Source of the DNA: Bacteroidales bacterium
GTDB lineage: Bacteria > Bacteroidota > Bacteroidia > Bacteroidales > CG2-30-32-10
Reading direction: 5' to 3'
Assembly (NCBI GenBank): GCA_035353855.1
Contig: DAOQAK010000016.1
Location: 1-63,592 of the forward strand
DNA length: 63,592 bases
Made by a program: the position numbers and the translations under genes. Positions 44,998 to 54,506 of the stretch are shown here, one piece after another. The notes below the pieces were generated by a model. That model searched no databases. It had not been told where the DNA came from and saw nothing but the letters and a program-made list of their open reading frames with translations. Each line of letters begins with the position of its first letter. Within the stretch, counting starts at the first letter, position 1.

Positions 44998-46047
44998 ATG
45001 GACCATCCTTTTTTTAAAAATCTCCGATTCATATCTATATATGGAATAAGCTGGGTTATCCTGATGATAATCCAGTTTACTGTTTTTTATTATATTTATA
45101 AAATTGATTTTGAAATTGCTGTTGCCGATAGTATTGTTTATAATTTTCTCTTTGCAATTATCGGCTTGCCTGTTTGGTATGTGGTGCGTTATTCCAAGTC
45201 AGCAAAATCAATTGTTTTCAATACTGCTATTAATCATTTAACATCATTGATACTCATCCTTCTTGTCTGGATAAGTGCATCTGGTTTTATTATGCGGTCG
45301 CTTTATTCCGATAACCTTTTATATATTCAATTCCTTGATAATTCTTCCATTTGGAGAATTGTAAGCGGTACATTTTTATATTTTATCCTTGCATTGCTTT
45401 ATTATATCATAGGTTATTACAACGATTTGCAGGAACGTACATCCAATGAAGCAAGACTGGAAAAAATGATCAAAGAAGCCGAATTGAATATGCTGAAATC
45501 ACAGATCAATCCACATTTTTTATTCAACAGTTTAAATTCGATCAGCTCACTCACTATTACCAATCCTGAGAAAGCGCAGGAAATGATCATCAAGCTGTCC
45601 GATTTCCTTCGTTATTCAATAAGTCAACCCAACGAATCATACTCGTCATTAAAAACGGAGCTGGCCAACATCAACCGTTATATTGATATTGAAAAAGTAC
45701 GTTTCGGGAATAAACTTATTTCGGAATTTATCATAGAACCGGAAAGTAACGAATTAAAAATTCCGGTAATGATTTTACAACCGTTGTTTGAGAATGCCAT
45801 AAAACATGGGGTTTACGAAAGCACTGAACCCATCATCATAAAAACAATTTGTAAAAAAAACGATAATTATCTTTCCATTTCTATCTCAAATAATTTCGAC
45901 TCTTCACCAAAACTTTATAAAGGAAACGGTATAGGTTTAAATAATATTAAAGAACGTTTACGAATCATTTATCGACAGGAAAACCTGTTAAGAACAAAAT
46001 CAGAAAATAACATTTTTTATGTTGAATTATTAATTCCTCAATCATGA
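44998..46047 (+). CDS. LytS/YehU-type sensor histidine kinase
   Basis: 349 residues. Four to five membrane helices (~10-140), a short coiled coil, then a His_kinase domain with INPHFLFNSLNSISSL (phosphoacceptor His173), the N box PLFENAIKHG and the G box GNGIGLNNIKERL. No periplasmic sensor domain, so signals are probably sensed in the membrane or through the LiaF-like partner. It overlaps the response regulator by 4 bp. Confidence 0.93.
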   Translation: MDHPFFKNLRFISIYGISWVILMIIQFTVFYYIYKIDFEIAVADSIVYNFLFAIIGLPVWYVVRYSKSAKSIVFNTAINHLTSLILILLVWISASGFIMRSLYSDNLLYIQFLDNSSIWRIVSGTFLYFILALLYYIIGYYNDLQERTSNEARLEKMIKEAELNMLKSQINPHFLFNSLNSISSLTITNPEKAQEMIIKLSDFLRYSISQPNESYSSLKTELANINRYIDIEKVRFGNKLISEFIIEPESNELKIPVMILQPLFENAIKHGVYESTEPIIIKTICKKNDNYLSISISNNFDSSPKLYKGNGIGLNNIKERLRIIYRQENLLRTKSENNIFYVELLIPQS

Positions 46048-46793
46048 AAATCCGCACCATCATTATTGAAGACGAAGAACCTGCAAGAGCTTTGATAAAA
46101 AATTATCTCTCTGCAAATAATGACATTGAAATCATTGAAGAATGTGCCGATGGATTTACTGGTGTTCTTGCTATAAATAATAATAAACCCGACCTGGTTT
46201 TACTCGATATTCAAATGCCAAAACTCACAGGCTTTGAAGTGTTGGAATTGATTCAATATAAACCTGTGATCATATTCACTACAGCTTTCGAACAATACGC
46301 CATTAAAGCGTTTGAAACCGGCGCTGCCGATTATTTATTAAAGCCTTTTACCAAAGAACGCTTTGCTAATGCATTGGACAAAGCAAAAGAAAAAATCTTT
46401 TCTAAAAATAAACAGGAACCGAATTATTCCAGTTTAATGAATGCTTACGATGATAAAGAAGAAAATATAAACCGCATTGCTATCCGCACCGGCAGCAAAA
46501 TTCATTTAATTAATGCTGATGAAATAATTTATATTTCTTCCGATGATGATTATGTGCAGGTTCACACGAAAGAAGGAAATTTCCTGAAAGAAAAAACAAT
46601 GAAATATTTTGAAACACATCTCGATTCCGGTATCTTCATCCGCATTCACCGCTCTTTTATTGTAAATATAAATTTTATCCAACGCCTTGATTATTATGAT
46701 AAGGAAAATTATTCTGCCGTACTTAAAAATAATGATGTGCTGAAAGTAAGTAATAACGGGTATAAGCTATTAAAAGGAAAACTGAATATCTAA
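46044..46793 (+). CDS. LytTR family response regulator
   Basis: 249 residues. Receiver domain with phosphoacceptor Asp55 (LVLLDIQMPKLTG), the acidic pair Glu9-Asp10, and Lys in the LLKPF motif. The C-terminal LytTR DNA-binding domain (~145-249) contains RIAIRTGSKIHLINADEIIYISSDDDYVQVHT and FIRIHRSFIVNINFI. It should be activated by the adjacent kinase and bind imperfect direct repeats near its targets. Confidence 0.95.
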   Translation: MKIRTIIIEDEEPARALIKNYLSANNDIEIIEECADGFTGVLAINNNKPDLVLLDIQMPKLTGFEVLELIQYKPVIIFTTAFEQYAIKAFETGAADYLLKPFTKERFANALDKAKEKIFSKNKQEPNYSSLMNAYDDKEENINRIAIRTGSKIHLINADEIIYISSDDDYVQVHTKEGNFLKEKTMKYFETHLDSGIFIRIHRSFIVNINFIQRLDYYDKENYSAVLKNNDVLKVSNNGYKLLKGKLNI

Positions 46794-46815
46794 ATCCATA
46801 ACGCGAAAAATAATT

Positions 46816-46917
46816 TATACCGACAGAAAAGAGTTTTCAAAAATATTTTTTGTTTTCTGTACGATATAACTCGTTCTAAACAGTTTTGCCTTTGCAAACC
46901 TGATAAGAACGAGTATA
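46816..46917 (+). repeat. 102-bp two-hairpin element, copy B
   Basis: Exactly 102 bp, same orientation as copy A. It sits in the 125-bp space between two convergent genes and ends 1 bp before the neighbouring stop codon. Hairpin 2 (ACTCGTTCT/AGAACGAGT) is intact. Hairpin 1 has CGATATA against TATACCG, and the loop-1 segment is GAGTTTTCAAAA, so the loop-loop complementarity is lost in this copy. Confidence 0.9.
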
Positions 46918-46918
46918 A

Positions 46919-47542
46919 TCAACCGATATAAGCCGGATGTTTTTCATTATATTTTAAAAGATATTTAAAAATGATTTTCTTTTTCTTTTTTTGTTTGAGC
47001 AAGTCCTGGTAAAGCTCATTGTCGTGTGTTTGCAAAAATTTTGAAAAATTTTTATAAGAAAATAATTCCACCTTACCTGTTTCAAAATCAATAAAGAATT
47101 GCTGGTATTCACTGTCGCTGCTAAAACCCGTAATTACATTATTTGCATGGTTAATGCTGTTAAGCCCTACAAAATGGCATAATGAACCAATTACCATTAA
47201 TTTAAAATAGTATGAATAATAAGCATGAGCAATATAAACATCACCTTTATAAGAATAACCCCAGCAGTCCTTTAATTCGCATCCGCCGGGTGTTTTAACT
47301 GAATCGGGACAGATGTATACAATATCCTTATAATTCGGATCGGAATATGGCGCCGGCTTTTTTACAACAAACTTTCTTATTGCAGGGCTATCTGTTTTGA
47401 ACTGTTCAAAACTGGTATAAATGCCTTCATCAAAAACGAAATCGGATGTATATCTTACTTTGCCTGTAGTGTCGCTTTGCGAAAAAGAATAAGATGTTAT
47501 TAATACAAACAACAATATGTATATGTACCGTTTTTTTCTCAT
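46919..47542 (-). CDS. Secreted protein of unknown function
   Basis: 207 residues. Signal peptide to about SYSFSQ, then a predominantly beta region (VRYTSDFVFDEGIYTSFEQFKTDSPAI, GDVYIAHAYYSYYFKLMVIGSLCHFVG) with two cysteines spaced as CELKDC, and a basic C-terminus with a KKKKKK run. I do not recognise the family. It is the most downstream gene of a minus-strand run that starts with HydF and its stop abuts repeat element B. Confidence 0.6.
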   Translation of the reverse strand: MRKKRYIYILLFVLITSYSFSQSDTTGKVRYTSDFVFDEGIYTSFEQFKTDSPAIRKFVVKKPAPYSDPNYKDIVYICPDSVKTPGGCELKDCWGYSYKGDVYIAHAYYSYYFKLMVIGSLCHFVGLNSINHANNVITGFSSDSEYQQFFIDFETGKVELFSYKNFSKFLQTHDNELYQDLLKQKKKKKIIFKYLLKYNEKHPAYIG

Positions 47543-47593
47543 TGCTGTTTTTTTTCAGGAATATAAAGATACAACTTTTATAAATAATACCAT

Positions 47594-49639
47594 TTACTTC
47601 AGCATCTTTAAAAAATCTTCTTCGGAAATTATAGGAACATTATATTGATTTGCTTTTTTCCGTTTTTCGGGTCCCATATTATCGCCGGCAAGCAGATAAT
47701 CGGTTTTCGATGAAACTGCGCTAATGTTTTTTCCACCATTTTCTTCAATCATTTTTTTAATTTGTTCACGGGAATATTTTCTGAACACTCCACTGACCAC
47801 AAATGATTTACCGTTTAATTTTTCCGACACTAATGAATTCAAGCCTTCTGCAATACTGAATGAAACGCCAAAGCACTTTAAACGATTTATTAATTCAATA
47901 TTTTTTTCTTCATTAAAAAAACCGATAATGCTCTCAGCAATCCTCTCGCCTATTTCATCAACATTAATAAGATCTTCTTTGGTAGCGCTTTTCAATGCAC
48001 TTATATTTTGATAATGTAATGCCAGTTTCTTTGCAATAGTTTCTCCAACATAACGAATTCCTATTGCATATAATACCCTTTCAAAAGGAACATGTTTCGA
48101 ATCTTCAACACCATTCAATATATTCTGAACTGTTTTTTCCTTAAATTTTACAATTCGTTTTTTACCATCATCTGATACATATTCTTTCTCAAGTCCGAAA
48201 AGCATTTTATAAGTCAGCCTGTATAAATCAGAAATATCTTTTACCAAACCATTATCAAAAAGAATTTCTATTTTCCCTTCGCCCAAACTTTCAATATTCA
48301 TGGCTTTCCTGCTGATAAAATGTTCCAGCTTCCCTTTTATTTGCGGGGGGCAATTTGTTTCATTCGGGCAATAATGATTGGCTTCGCCTTCTTTTCTGAT
48401 AAGCGGAGTTTTACATTCAGGACATTTATCGATATATACGACTTTAGGTAAGCATTTATTGTCAATACTTGTATCAACACCAATAATTTTCGGAATGATT
48501 TCACCGCCTTTTTCAACAAAAACGGTATCGCCAATATGTAAATCCAGTTTCTCGATCTGGTCTGCATTATGCAAGGTAGCCCTTTTTACAACCGAGCCTG
48601 AAAGCTGCACCGGTTGAAGGTTTGCAACAGGTGTGATAGCTCCTGTACGTCCCACTTGAAAATCAACGGATAATAATTTTGTAGAAACCCGTTCGGCCAT
48701 ATACTTATAAGCTATTGCCCAGCGTGGCGATTTTGCTGTGCTTCCAAGCTGCTCCTGTTGTGCAAAAGAATTTATTTTTATTACAACACCATCAATATCA
48801 AAGTCGAGTTGATGACGTAATTTTTCGACATGATCAATATATTCTTTTACTTCTTCTATTGAATTACATTTCCTGATATATTCAGAAACCTTAAATCCCC
48901 AGTTCATTGCGGCCTTCATATTATCGAAATGATTATCAAAAGGTAATTTTTCACCTAACAGGGAATAAAAAAAACCATCAAGATTTCTTTTTGCAACTTC
49001 TTTCTGGTCCTGCATTTTCAAACTCCCCGATGCTGCATTGCGCGGATTAGCGAAAGGGACATCCCCTTCCATTTCTTTTTCGGCATTTAATTTTTCGAAC
49101 GATCTATGCGGCATGATAATTTCACCACGCATTTCAAATTCATCAGGAAAATCAGAACCATGAAGTTGTAATGGAATACTTTTTATGGTTTTAATGTTCA
49201 CTGTTACTTCATCACCCTGCTCTCCATCGCCTCGCGTAACCGCGTAAAGCAATTTCCCTTTTGAATAGGTTAAACCAATGGAAAGTCCGTCGAATTTTAA
49301 TTCACACACATATTGATAATTCTCTCCAAGTACTTTTTTTACCCTTTCATTAAAATCGTCAAGCTCCGAAAAGGAATAAGTATTCCCTAACGATAGCATC
49401 GGATATTTATGTTTACGTTGCTTAAAATCTTTGGTGATTTCACCTCCTACTCGCTGCGAAGGGCTATATTCATCAAAGAATTCAGGATATTGTTTTTCGA
49501 GCTCAATCAGTTCATTCAGCAACAAATCAAAATCATAATCACTGATCAATGGCCGTGAAAGAACATAATAATAATAGTTATGCTCGTTTATTTCCTTACG
49601 AAGTTCTTCAATTTTTATTTTAGCTTCTTCCCTTTTCAT
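47594..49639 (-). CDS. ligA: NAD-dependent DNA ligase LigA
   Basis: 681 residues, full length. The NAD-binding Ia region, adenylation motif KFDG with Lys115, the OB fold, the Cys4 zinc finger (CPECK...HYCPNETNCP), four HhH motifs, and a C-terminal BRCT domain (LNGKSFVVSGVFRKYSREQIKKMIEENGGK). It seals Okazaki fragments and repair nicks in the cytosol using NAD+. Confidence 0.97.
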   Translation of the reverse strand: MKREEAKIKIEELRKEINEHNYYYYVLSRPLISDYDFDLLLNELIELEKQYPEFFDEYSPSQRVGGEITKDFKQRKHKYPMLSLGNTYSFSELDDFNERVKKVLGENYQYVCELKFDGLSIGLTYSKGKLLYAVTRGDGEQGDEVTVNIKTIKSIPLQLHGSDFPDEFEMRGEIIMPHRSFEKLNAEKEMEGDVPFANPRNAASGSLKMQDQKEVAKRNLDGFFYSLLGEKLPFDNHFDNMKAAMNWGFKVSEYIRKCNSIEEVKEYIDHVEKLRHQLDFDIDGVVIKINSFAQQEQLGSTAKSPRWAIAYKYMAERVSTKLLSVDFQVGRTGAITPVANLQPVQLSGSVVKRATLHNADQIEKLDLHIGDTVFVEKGGEIIPKIIGVDTSIDNKCLPKVVYIDKCPECKTPLIRKEGEANHYCPNETNCPPQIKGKLEHFISRKAMNIESLGEGKIEILFDNGLVKDISDLYRLTYKMLFGLEKEYVSDDGKKRIVKFKEKTVQNILNGVEDSKHVPFERVLYAIGIRYVGETIAKKLALHYQNISALKSATKEDLINVDEIGERIAESIIGFFNEEKNIELINRLKCFGVSFSIAEGLNSLVSEKLNGKSFVVSGVFRKYSREQIKKMIEENGGKNISAVSSKTDYLLAGDNMGPEKRKKANQYNVPIISEEDFLKMLK

Positions 49640-49662
49640 AAACAGTTTGCAAATTAATAAAA

Positions 49663-49682
49663 AAAGCCGGAATCCCGGCTTT
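49663..49682 (-). terminator. Terminator after the universal stress protein gene
   Basis: AAAGCCGG / CCGGCTTT stem with AATC loop, followed on the minus strand by a run of T. It separates the 49703-50557 gene from ligA. Confidence 0.8.
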
Positions 49683-49702
49683 AATATTAAAAGTAAAAAA
49701 GC

Positions 49703-50557
49703 TTATAAACTAATAGAAGTAATATCAAGCTCAACAGGATTAACACACATTGCCGGGATTTTGGATGAATTGAACATTACCTGTTCGGCCCACGGACTAA
49801 GAATAAAGCTGGGTAATAACTGGTCGGGGTTTGTCATTATCATTACCATATCGGCTTTAATATAATCAGAATAAACATTAATACTTTTTGCAAAATTTCC
49901 TGATTCAGCAGAAACCTTTTCAGTAAACTTAACTCCATTTTTCTTAAGTATACTCTTTATTTGCGCCATGTTTCTTTCCACTTCGTTAGCCTGGAATTCA
50001 TCTTTATATTTTATTCCAAACATGTGAATGGTAGAATTAAATATTTTTGCAATATGAATAGCCCAGCAAACCTTTTGTTTCGATTCAGAAGTTTCATCAA
50101 TTGGAAACACAACATTATTATATCCTTTACCAAATTCGCGTTCCTGAACAACAATTACCGGTACCGATGAACTTTCAATAACCTTCATTGCAAAACTTCC
50201 GACAAGATGCTGAACTCCTATTTTTCCATGAGTTCCCATTACGATCATCCGGGCTTTAATTTCATCGGCAACTTTGGCTATTGTTGTGAATATACTGCCT
50301 TCTTCAGCAATATAATCAAGCTTTACATTATATTTTTTCTCGATAGATGAAGCAATTATCTTCAATTTTTCTTTAATTACGTCATCATTTAAATTTTCTT
50401 TCTTTAAATAGGCTTTTGTTTCCTTATTAATGACATGCAAAATGGCAATCTTTCCATTTATTTGTTTGGCAATGCCGGCAGCATGGTCAATAGCAAAATC
50501 AGCTACCTCAGTAAAATCGGTAGGAACAAGTACAATATTTTCTCTCTTGCTTTTCAT
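49703..50557 (-). CDS. Universal stress protein, two UspA domains
   Basis: 284 residues with two tandem USP domains. The first has the full nucleotide-binding signature GTHGKIGVQHLVGS (108-121), with the spacing G-2x-G-9x-G(S/T). The second lacks a clear second signature (its counterpart is TNPDQLLPSFILSPWAEQVM), so only one half is likely to bind nucleotide. USP proteins are cytosolic stress or energy-status factors. It ends at a strong terminator. Confidence 0.92.
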   Translation of the reverse strand: MKSKRENIVLVPTDFTEVADFAIDHAAGIAKQINGKIAILHVINKETKAYLKKENLNDDVIKEKLKIIASSIEKKYNVKLDYIAEEGSIFTTIAKVADEIKARMIVMGTHGKIGVQHLVGSFAMKVIESSSVPVIVVQEREFGKGYNNVVFPIDETSESKQKVCWAIHIAKIFNSTIHMFGIKYKDEFQANEVERNMAQIKSILKKNGVKFTEKVSAESGNFAKSINVYSDYIKADMVMIMTNPDQLLPSFILSPWAEQVMFNSSKIPAMCVNPVELDITSISL

Positions 50558-50605
50558 AGAATTAAGTTATTATGCAAAAATATAAAAATTATTCAAAATT
50601 AAAAA

Positions 50606-51184
50606 TCAGTTGATCAAAGTTTGGATTTGAGTTAAATTCTGATTTTTCTTTTCGTTACGTAGCGCTATGGCTGACTCAGTGAAGTAGTTATTTTTTTCGA
50701 GGAAATCAACTTGTATATGATACCATTTCTTTAATGAAACTTCATGACCATGTTCATTCCATTCGCAAAGCAAGCGATTGGCTATCATAAAAAAATCATC
50801 ACGACCTAAATAATCCAAATCGGCATCGCATAATATTTTCTCCAATAAAGTCTTTGGATTCTGAGGCAATCGTGTTGCTAAAATCATATTGCAAATGATA
50901 TCGATATCTTCATCGGTATAATCAAATTCAGATAAATATTTTCTTGTTACCATTACCGATTCTTGTTCATGGTCGCAATATCCAAAAAGAAATCCTGAAT
51001 CGTGATATAACGCCGCTGTTTCAAGTAATATCAAATCCTTACCGGTAATATTTTCCATCGCTGCTAATTTCTTAGCCGATTCATAAACATCAAGAGTGTG
51101 TGATAAGCAATGATAGTATAAGCGGGGTTTTAATTCGTTTTTCAGTTTATTAAGAATAAATTCCTTTGCTTCCTGAAAGTTCAT
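50606..51184 (-). CDS. HD domain protein
   Basis: 192 residues. HD superfamily signature: His29 (SHTLDVY), H61-D62 (ALYHDSGF) and a downstream acidic block (CDADLDYLGRDD). Members are metal-dependent phosphohydrolases acting on nucleotides or signalling nucleotides. No second domain indicates the substrate. It lies between HydF and the USP gene on the same strand, 223 bp after HydF, so it probably has its own promoter. Confidence 0.85.
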   Translation of the reverse strand: MNFQEAKEFILNKLKNELKPRLYYHCLSHTLDVYESAKKLAAMENITGKDLILLETAALYHDSGFLFGYCDHEQESVMVTRKYLSEFDYTDEDIDIICNMILATRLPQNPKTLLEKILCDADLDYLGRDDFFMIANRLLCEWNEHGHEVSLKKWYHIQVDFLEKNNYFTESAIALRNEKKNQNLTQIQTLIN

Positions 51185-51407
51185 GTGTTTTGGCTTGCTG
51201 TTGCAATAGCAAATTTAAAAAATCTGTTTCAGAAAATAAAATGCAATACAGCGTTCTAAATGTTAAAATACAATTACTTACGCCTAATTATAAAAAATTT
51301 ATGACGAAATAATTTAATTTTAATATTAAAAAATGAATAAATATGACAGGTTTAGTCATTAAATCAATATATCTAATACCTTTTAGTTTAATACGAAAGA
51401 TTAAAAA

Positions 51408-52646
51408 TTACTTTTTAATAAACGGAGAGATCGCCCGGGTATAAATTCCACGGGTATATGCATTCAGCATATCAAAAGAAGTAATAGGAACACCATCATT
51501 AATGAACTGTTCGATAATCCGGTTGACCTGTTTTTTGGTGAGCACAATACTTCCGCAAAGCACCACAAGCCTTACCTGGCTGTAATCGTCGGGTAATTTT
51601 TCTGAAAGGTTAACAATATGGTATTCCAGTTTCTTTTCACAAAATGCATCCAGTTGGTTAATCACCAATTCAGGTTCTTTATATTCGGAAGAAGTGCTAT
51701 CACCGGATGCTTGTATAATTAGCACCTGATCGCCGTCTTTCAATTCAGAAATAACCGGTGTATATTTCAGGTACGCATTAAAATTCCCTTTATGCCTGGC
51801 CATAACAACTCCATATGTTGTAAGCTGTGTATTATATGGAAGCAAATCCATGGCTTTGTTAAATGATGATGTAGGGATTATGGTCATACGAAGCGCATCA
51901 TACAATGTCGAAAAAATCGTCTGAAGCTCTGTTTCTTTCACCATCAGCACGAAACATAAATTATCTATCAGGTCGCGGGCAATTTCGTTATGCGATTTGC
52001 TCAGCTGCCCATCAGGTTCTTTAAGGTTTGATGGTATTGCCAGAACAACAATATCATTCTTTGAAACCACCGAACCAAGCATTGACTTTGATTCATAAGC
52101 TGACTCAGGCAAAAGTTGCTTAATGGTATTGATAACATTTGAAACATTACTTTTTTCAGTTGAACTGAATTCAATCACATTGGTCTGATACGCTGTTTCA
52201 ACCTGAGTCTTGTATACCTGTGCCAATTCATTGATATCAGATTTATTATGAACTACGATAAAAGGTAATGCATAATCAATAAAATGATTTACCATTTTTT
52301 TCTCAGGTTCAGCAAAAAGATTCCCGGTAATAATCAGAACAGCAAAATCTATAACTTTTAATACCTGCATACTTTTCTGTATGCGCTTCTCTCCTGCTTC
52401 ACCATAATCATCAATACCGGAAGTATCAAATAAAATAACTTTACCAATATCTTTCAGTTCACAAAGATATTTTTGAGGTTCTTTTGTGGTACCCGAAATT
52501 TTTGAAACTTCAGCCAATTCAACTCCCGATAGAGCATTAATAAATGAACTCTTTCCGTAGTTTTTTCTTCCAAAAACACCAATGCATGGTATTGACATAG
52601 CTTGACCCGCCGAAGTATCGAATGATATTTGTAATTGTTTTTCCAT
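51408..52646 (-). CDS. hydF: HydF-like GTPase lacking FeS ligands
   Basis: 412 residues. The GTPase domain is intact: GRKNYGKSS (26-34), switch II DTSG (74-77) and NKSD (134-137). The HydF dimerisation and C-terminal domains are recognisable (YGVVMARHKGNFNAYLKYTPVISELKDGDQVLI, GVPITSFDMLNAYTRGI). In HydF the [FeFe]-hydrogenase scaffold cluster is held by CxH and HCxxC. Here the equivalents are S314-G-D316 (QASGDST) and L363-C364-G-S-I367, so three of the usual cysteine/histidine ligands are gone. It may be a paralogue with another role or a decayed maturase. No hydE, hydG or hydrogenase gene is in the window. Confidence 0.8.
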   Translation of the reverse strand: MEKQLQISFDTSAGQAMSIPCIGVFGRKNYGKSSFINALSGVELAEVSKISGTTKEPQKYLCELKDIGKVILFDTSGIDDYGEAGEKRIQKSMQVLKVIDFAVLIITGNLFAEPEKKMVNHFIDYALPFIVVHNKSDINELAQVYKTQVETAYQTNVIEFSSTEKSNVSNVINTIKQLLPESAYESKSMLGSVVSKNDIVVLAIPSNLKEPDGQLSKSHNEIARDLIDNLCFVLMVKETELQTIFSTLYDALRMTIIPTSSFNKAMDLLPYNTQLTTYGVVMARHKGNFNAYLKYTPVISELKDGDQVLIIQASGDSTSSEYKEPELVINQLDAFCEKKLEYHIVNLSEKLPDDYSQVRLVVLCGSIVLTKKQVNRIIEQFINDGVPITSFDMLNAYTRGIYTRAISPFIKK

Positions 52647-52702
52647 AACTTATCAGCATTCAAATATATGATTTTTTTCAATAATCAAATAATATTAATG
52701 CC

Positions 52703-52710
52703 TAATTTTG
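52703..52710 (+). promoter_or_regulatory. Candidate -7 box for the C1 peptidase
   Basis: TAATTTTG matches TAnnTTTG and lies 20 bp before the chosen ATG at 52731, leaving room for a short leader. This also argues against using the more upstream ATG. Confidence 0.4.
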
Positions 52711-52730
52711 TATTCAATAAAACTGTTGAT

Positions 52731-53876
52731 ATGAAAAATTTTAAATCACTTCTTTATTTTATAATTATTGCGTTCTTCCTGATGCCTGTTAAATCATGGT
52801 CGCAGGACAAATATAAATTCACCATTCAGAAAGAGCTTAAAGCAAACACGGTAAAAAACCAGGGAAACACAGGCACATGCTGGAGTTTTGCAACCTGTTC
52901 CATGCTGGAATCAGAATTATTGAGAAACGGAAAAAAAGAAATTGATTTATCGGAAATGTATATTGTTCGTTGCGCTTACATTGAAAAAGCAGTATTGTAT
53001 GTTAGGCTTCATGGTAAATATAATTTTGATGAAGGCGGCGAAGCACATGATGTGATCAATATGATGCGGAAATACGGGCTGCTTCCGCTGAACGAGTACC
53101 CCGGAAAAAAAGATGATGAAAAAATGTATGACCATTCCAAAATGAAAAACGATTTAAAAAATTATCTTGACAAATTATTAGAAGAAAACGAAAGCAATTT
53201 TCCTACAGATTGGATAAAAGGTTTTGAAAAAATACTAGACAAGTATATGGGCAAAGTGCCGAAAACATTTGAGATCAACAAAACCCAATATAATCCTATA
53301 ACATACATGAAAGATTATTTGGAAATAAATCCTGATGATTATATTGAATTCACATCGTTTAACCATCACCCATTTTATCAGAAATTTTTTCTTGAAATCC
53401 CCGACAACTGGTCATTTGATTTATATAATAACATTCCCCTTGATGATTTGATTGAGATTATTGACAGTTCTATTGCAAAAGGCTACACCGTTGGGTGGGG
53501 TGGAGATGTAAGCGAAAACGAGTTTTCACAATTTGAAGGATTAGCTATTGTTCCTGAAACTGAGTGGTCACGTAAAAATGAGGTAGAGCAATCAAGAACA
53601 CTAACAGTAACGGAAAAAGAACTTAAAGTAACGCAGGAAAATCACCAGAGAAGTTTCGATAACTTTACAACTACCGACGACCACTTTTTGCATATCACCG
53701 GAACCGCAAAAGACCAAAGCGGCAATAAATTTTATTTCACAAAAAATTCATGGGGCGATAAAGGAGCCTACAAAGGCTACCTTTATTTATCGGAACAATA
53801 TATACGTTTAAAAACAATTTCTATTATAGTAAATAAAAGCACAGTTCCTGCAAGGATTTTGGATTCATTGAAATAA
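52731..53876 (+). CDS. C1 family cysteine peptidase (PepC/bleomycin hydrolase-like)
   Basis: 381 residues from the ATG at 52731, which starts a clear signal peptide (SLLYFIIIAFFLMPVKSWSQ); an upstream ATG would bury it. The papain-like triad is present: Cys50 in QGNTGTCWSFATC (with Gln44 for the oxyanion hole), His318 in DDHFLHITG and Asn339 in TKNSWGD. Unlike cytosolic aminopeptidase C it is exported, so it probably digests peptides in the periplasm or outside. A two-way terminator follows. Confidence 0.92.
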   Translation: MKNFKSLLYFIIIAFFLMPVKSWSQDKYKFTIQKELKANTVKNQGNTGTCWSFATCSMLESELLRNGKKEIDLSEMYIVRCAYIEKAVLYVRLHGKYNFDEGGEAHDVINMMRKYGLLPLNEYPGKKDDEKMYDHSKMKNDLKNYLDKLLEENESNFPTDWIKGFEKILDKYMGKVPKTFEINKTQYNPITYMKDYLEINPDDYIEFTSFNHHPFYQKFFLEIPDNWSFDLYNNIPLDDLIEIIDSSIAKGYTVGWGGDVSENEFSQFEGLAIVPETEWSRKNEVEQSRTLTVTEKELKVTQENHQRSFDNFTTTDDHFLHITGTAKDQSGNKFYFTKNSWGDKGAYKGYLYLSEQYIRLKTISIIVNKSTVPARILDSLK

Positions 53877-53878
53877 AA

Positions 53879-53903
53879 AATCCTCTTGCATGGCAAGAGG
53901 ATT
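53879..53903. terminator. Bidirectional terminator between convergent genes
   Basis: Perfect 11-bp stem AATCCTCTTGC / GCAAGAGGATT with loop ATG, in the 47-bp space between two convergent stops. It has A-rich sequence on the left and a T-rich tract on the right, so it serves both strands. Confidence 0.85.
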
Positions 53904-53923
53904 GTACAAAAAAATATTTTTTC

Positions 53924-54469
53924 TTAGAACTTAATAACAACGGGAGTGTAGCTAACTGAGATGTTATTGTTGTTAACTAATTTAAAATTCACAGCAGTGT
54001 TTTTATGAATTTCGCCATCAATTTTTAAACGCTGAGTATCTTTCCATTCAATTTTTGATAAACCCATTTTTGAAAATTGCAGACTTTTTGAACTCTCAAC
54101 AAAAACAACCATTTTCATTTCATCAAAAGTTGCTTTCACAGTTTGCGAACATGCATCGGTTGCTGAAATAGCAGGTGTTACCTGGGTGTATTTAGACATC
54201 AATGGAATAGAATCCAAATACATTTCTTTTTTTACACCCGAAACCAAACCATGCTTTTCAGCATTTTCCAGTTTGGTATCAGGAACATAAATCAAAGCAT
54301 CCAGTTTTGATAAATTCTTCAGGAAAGCTTCAAAACAAGGTTCACACGAAATATACGATGAAGGAGTATGCCCGTTCAATTCTTTTTCACGGTTCTGAAC
54401 AGGAATAAATCCTGTGAATGTTGCCGATAGCAACATGATAATAAGAATCCAACTTTTTACTTTTTTCAT
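53924..54469 (-). CDS. Secreted protein of unknown function
   Basis: 181 residues. Signal peptide (MKKVKSWILIIMLLSATFTGF), then an unassigned mixed alpha/beta region with a SCEPCFEAF cysteine motif and a C-terminal beta segment (NNNNISVSYTPVVIKF). The CxxC spacing (SCEPC) would allow a disulphide. I do not recognise the family. It lies 37 bp downstream of the Cys-rich gene on the same strand. Confidence 0.6.
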   Translation of the reverse strand: MKKVKSWILIIMLLSATFTGFIPVQNREKELNGHTPSSYISCEPCFEAFLKNLSKLDALIYVPDTKLENAEKHGLVSGVKKEMYLDSIPLMSKYTQVTPAISATDACSQTVKATFDEMKMVVFVESSKSLQFSKMGLSKIEWKDTQRLKIDGEIHKNTAVNFKLVNNNNISVSYTPVVIKF

Positions 54470-54506
54470 ATTTTATTTTTGAGAATGTTTAACACAAATA
54501 TAAAAT

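Noticed and set aside
51408..52646. HydF as evidence of an active [FeFe]-hydrogenase in this organism.
   Set aside because: The cluster ligands are missing in this copy and no hydE, hydG or hydrogenase gene is in the window, so the inference is not safe.
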